DNA of 64,000 nucleotides from positions 25,084 through 89,083 of the forward strand of contig CALRQC020000026.1 of the NCBI GenBank assembly GCA_943370215.1. Reading direction: 5' to 3'. The stretch's first letter is position 1. The letters are not shown here. Below are more model-generated notes on this DNA. The model saw nothing but the letters and a program-made list of their open reading frames with translations. It had not been told where the DNA came from and made no database searches. The stretch is from Niveispirillum sp943370215 (GTDB taxonomy: Bacteria; Pseudomonadota; Alphaproteobacteria; Azospirillales; Azospirillaceae).

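Overview
The window is GC-rich, densely coded DNA that looks like an alphaproteobacterium. The reasons are two Caulobacter/Xanthomonas-type TonB-dependent receptors, a SapC-family protein, a DeoR regulator beside an MFS carrier, and the codon usage. Azospirillaceae or a sphingomonad would fit; I cannot fix the genus from sequence alone. I see no tRNA, rRNA, CRISPR array, insertion sequence or phage gene.

Left part (1-18.4 kb) is ordinary chromosomal content: the start of a small membrane protein, an isochorismatase-type hydrolase, a small lipoprotein, a TonB-dependent receptor, a SAM methyltransferase divergent from a DeoR-type regulator with an MFS transporter, and a glycogen debranching enzyme (GlgX) whose 3' end runs antisense into the MFS gene. 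Next come a likely periplasmic redox/metal pair (a His-rich secreted protein and a di-haem peroxidase fused to a cupredoxin), a DUF4198/NikM-like protein divergent from a second TonB-dependent receptor with a long hairpin-rich leader, an alpha/beta hydrolase with a 2TM protein, and a TPR-PRMT arginine-methyltransferase-like protein.

Right part (18.9-64 kb) is the notable region. After a SapC-family gene behind an AT-rich upstream region comes a tight five-gene operon: TolC-like outer-membrane protein, periplasmic HlyD-like adaptor, GAF-TM-HlyD protein, PqqD-like/M50 protease/HlyD fusion, and a shortened SecA-like ATPase. It is followed 145 bp later by one open frame that starts at 28386 and is still open at the right edge: at least 11,871 codons. 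The giant protein carries an LEPR-XLL motif (LEPRLLL, residues 56-62) after an Arg-rich N-terminus and shows no ordinary Sec signal peptide. The rest is long repetitive, mostly beta-helix-like sequence with several repeat classes.

My main inference is that the five genes form a dedicated export machine for the giant LEPR-XLL surface protein. The SecA-like protein would be the motor, the M50/HlyD protein the inner-membrane platform and processing protease, the PqqD-like domain a possible leader reader, and the HlyD-TolC parts the envelope conduit. No ABC or RND pump is encoded in the cluster. This is deduced from gene order and domains, not from experiment.
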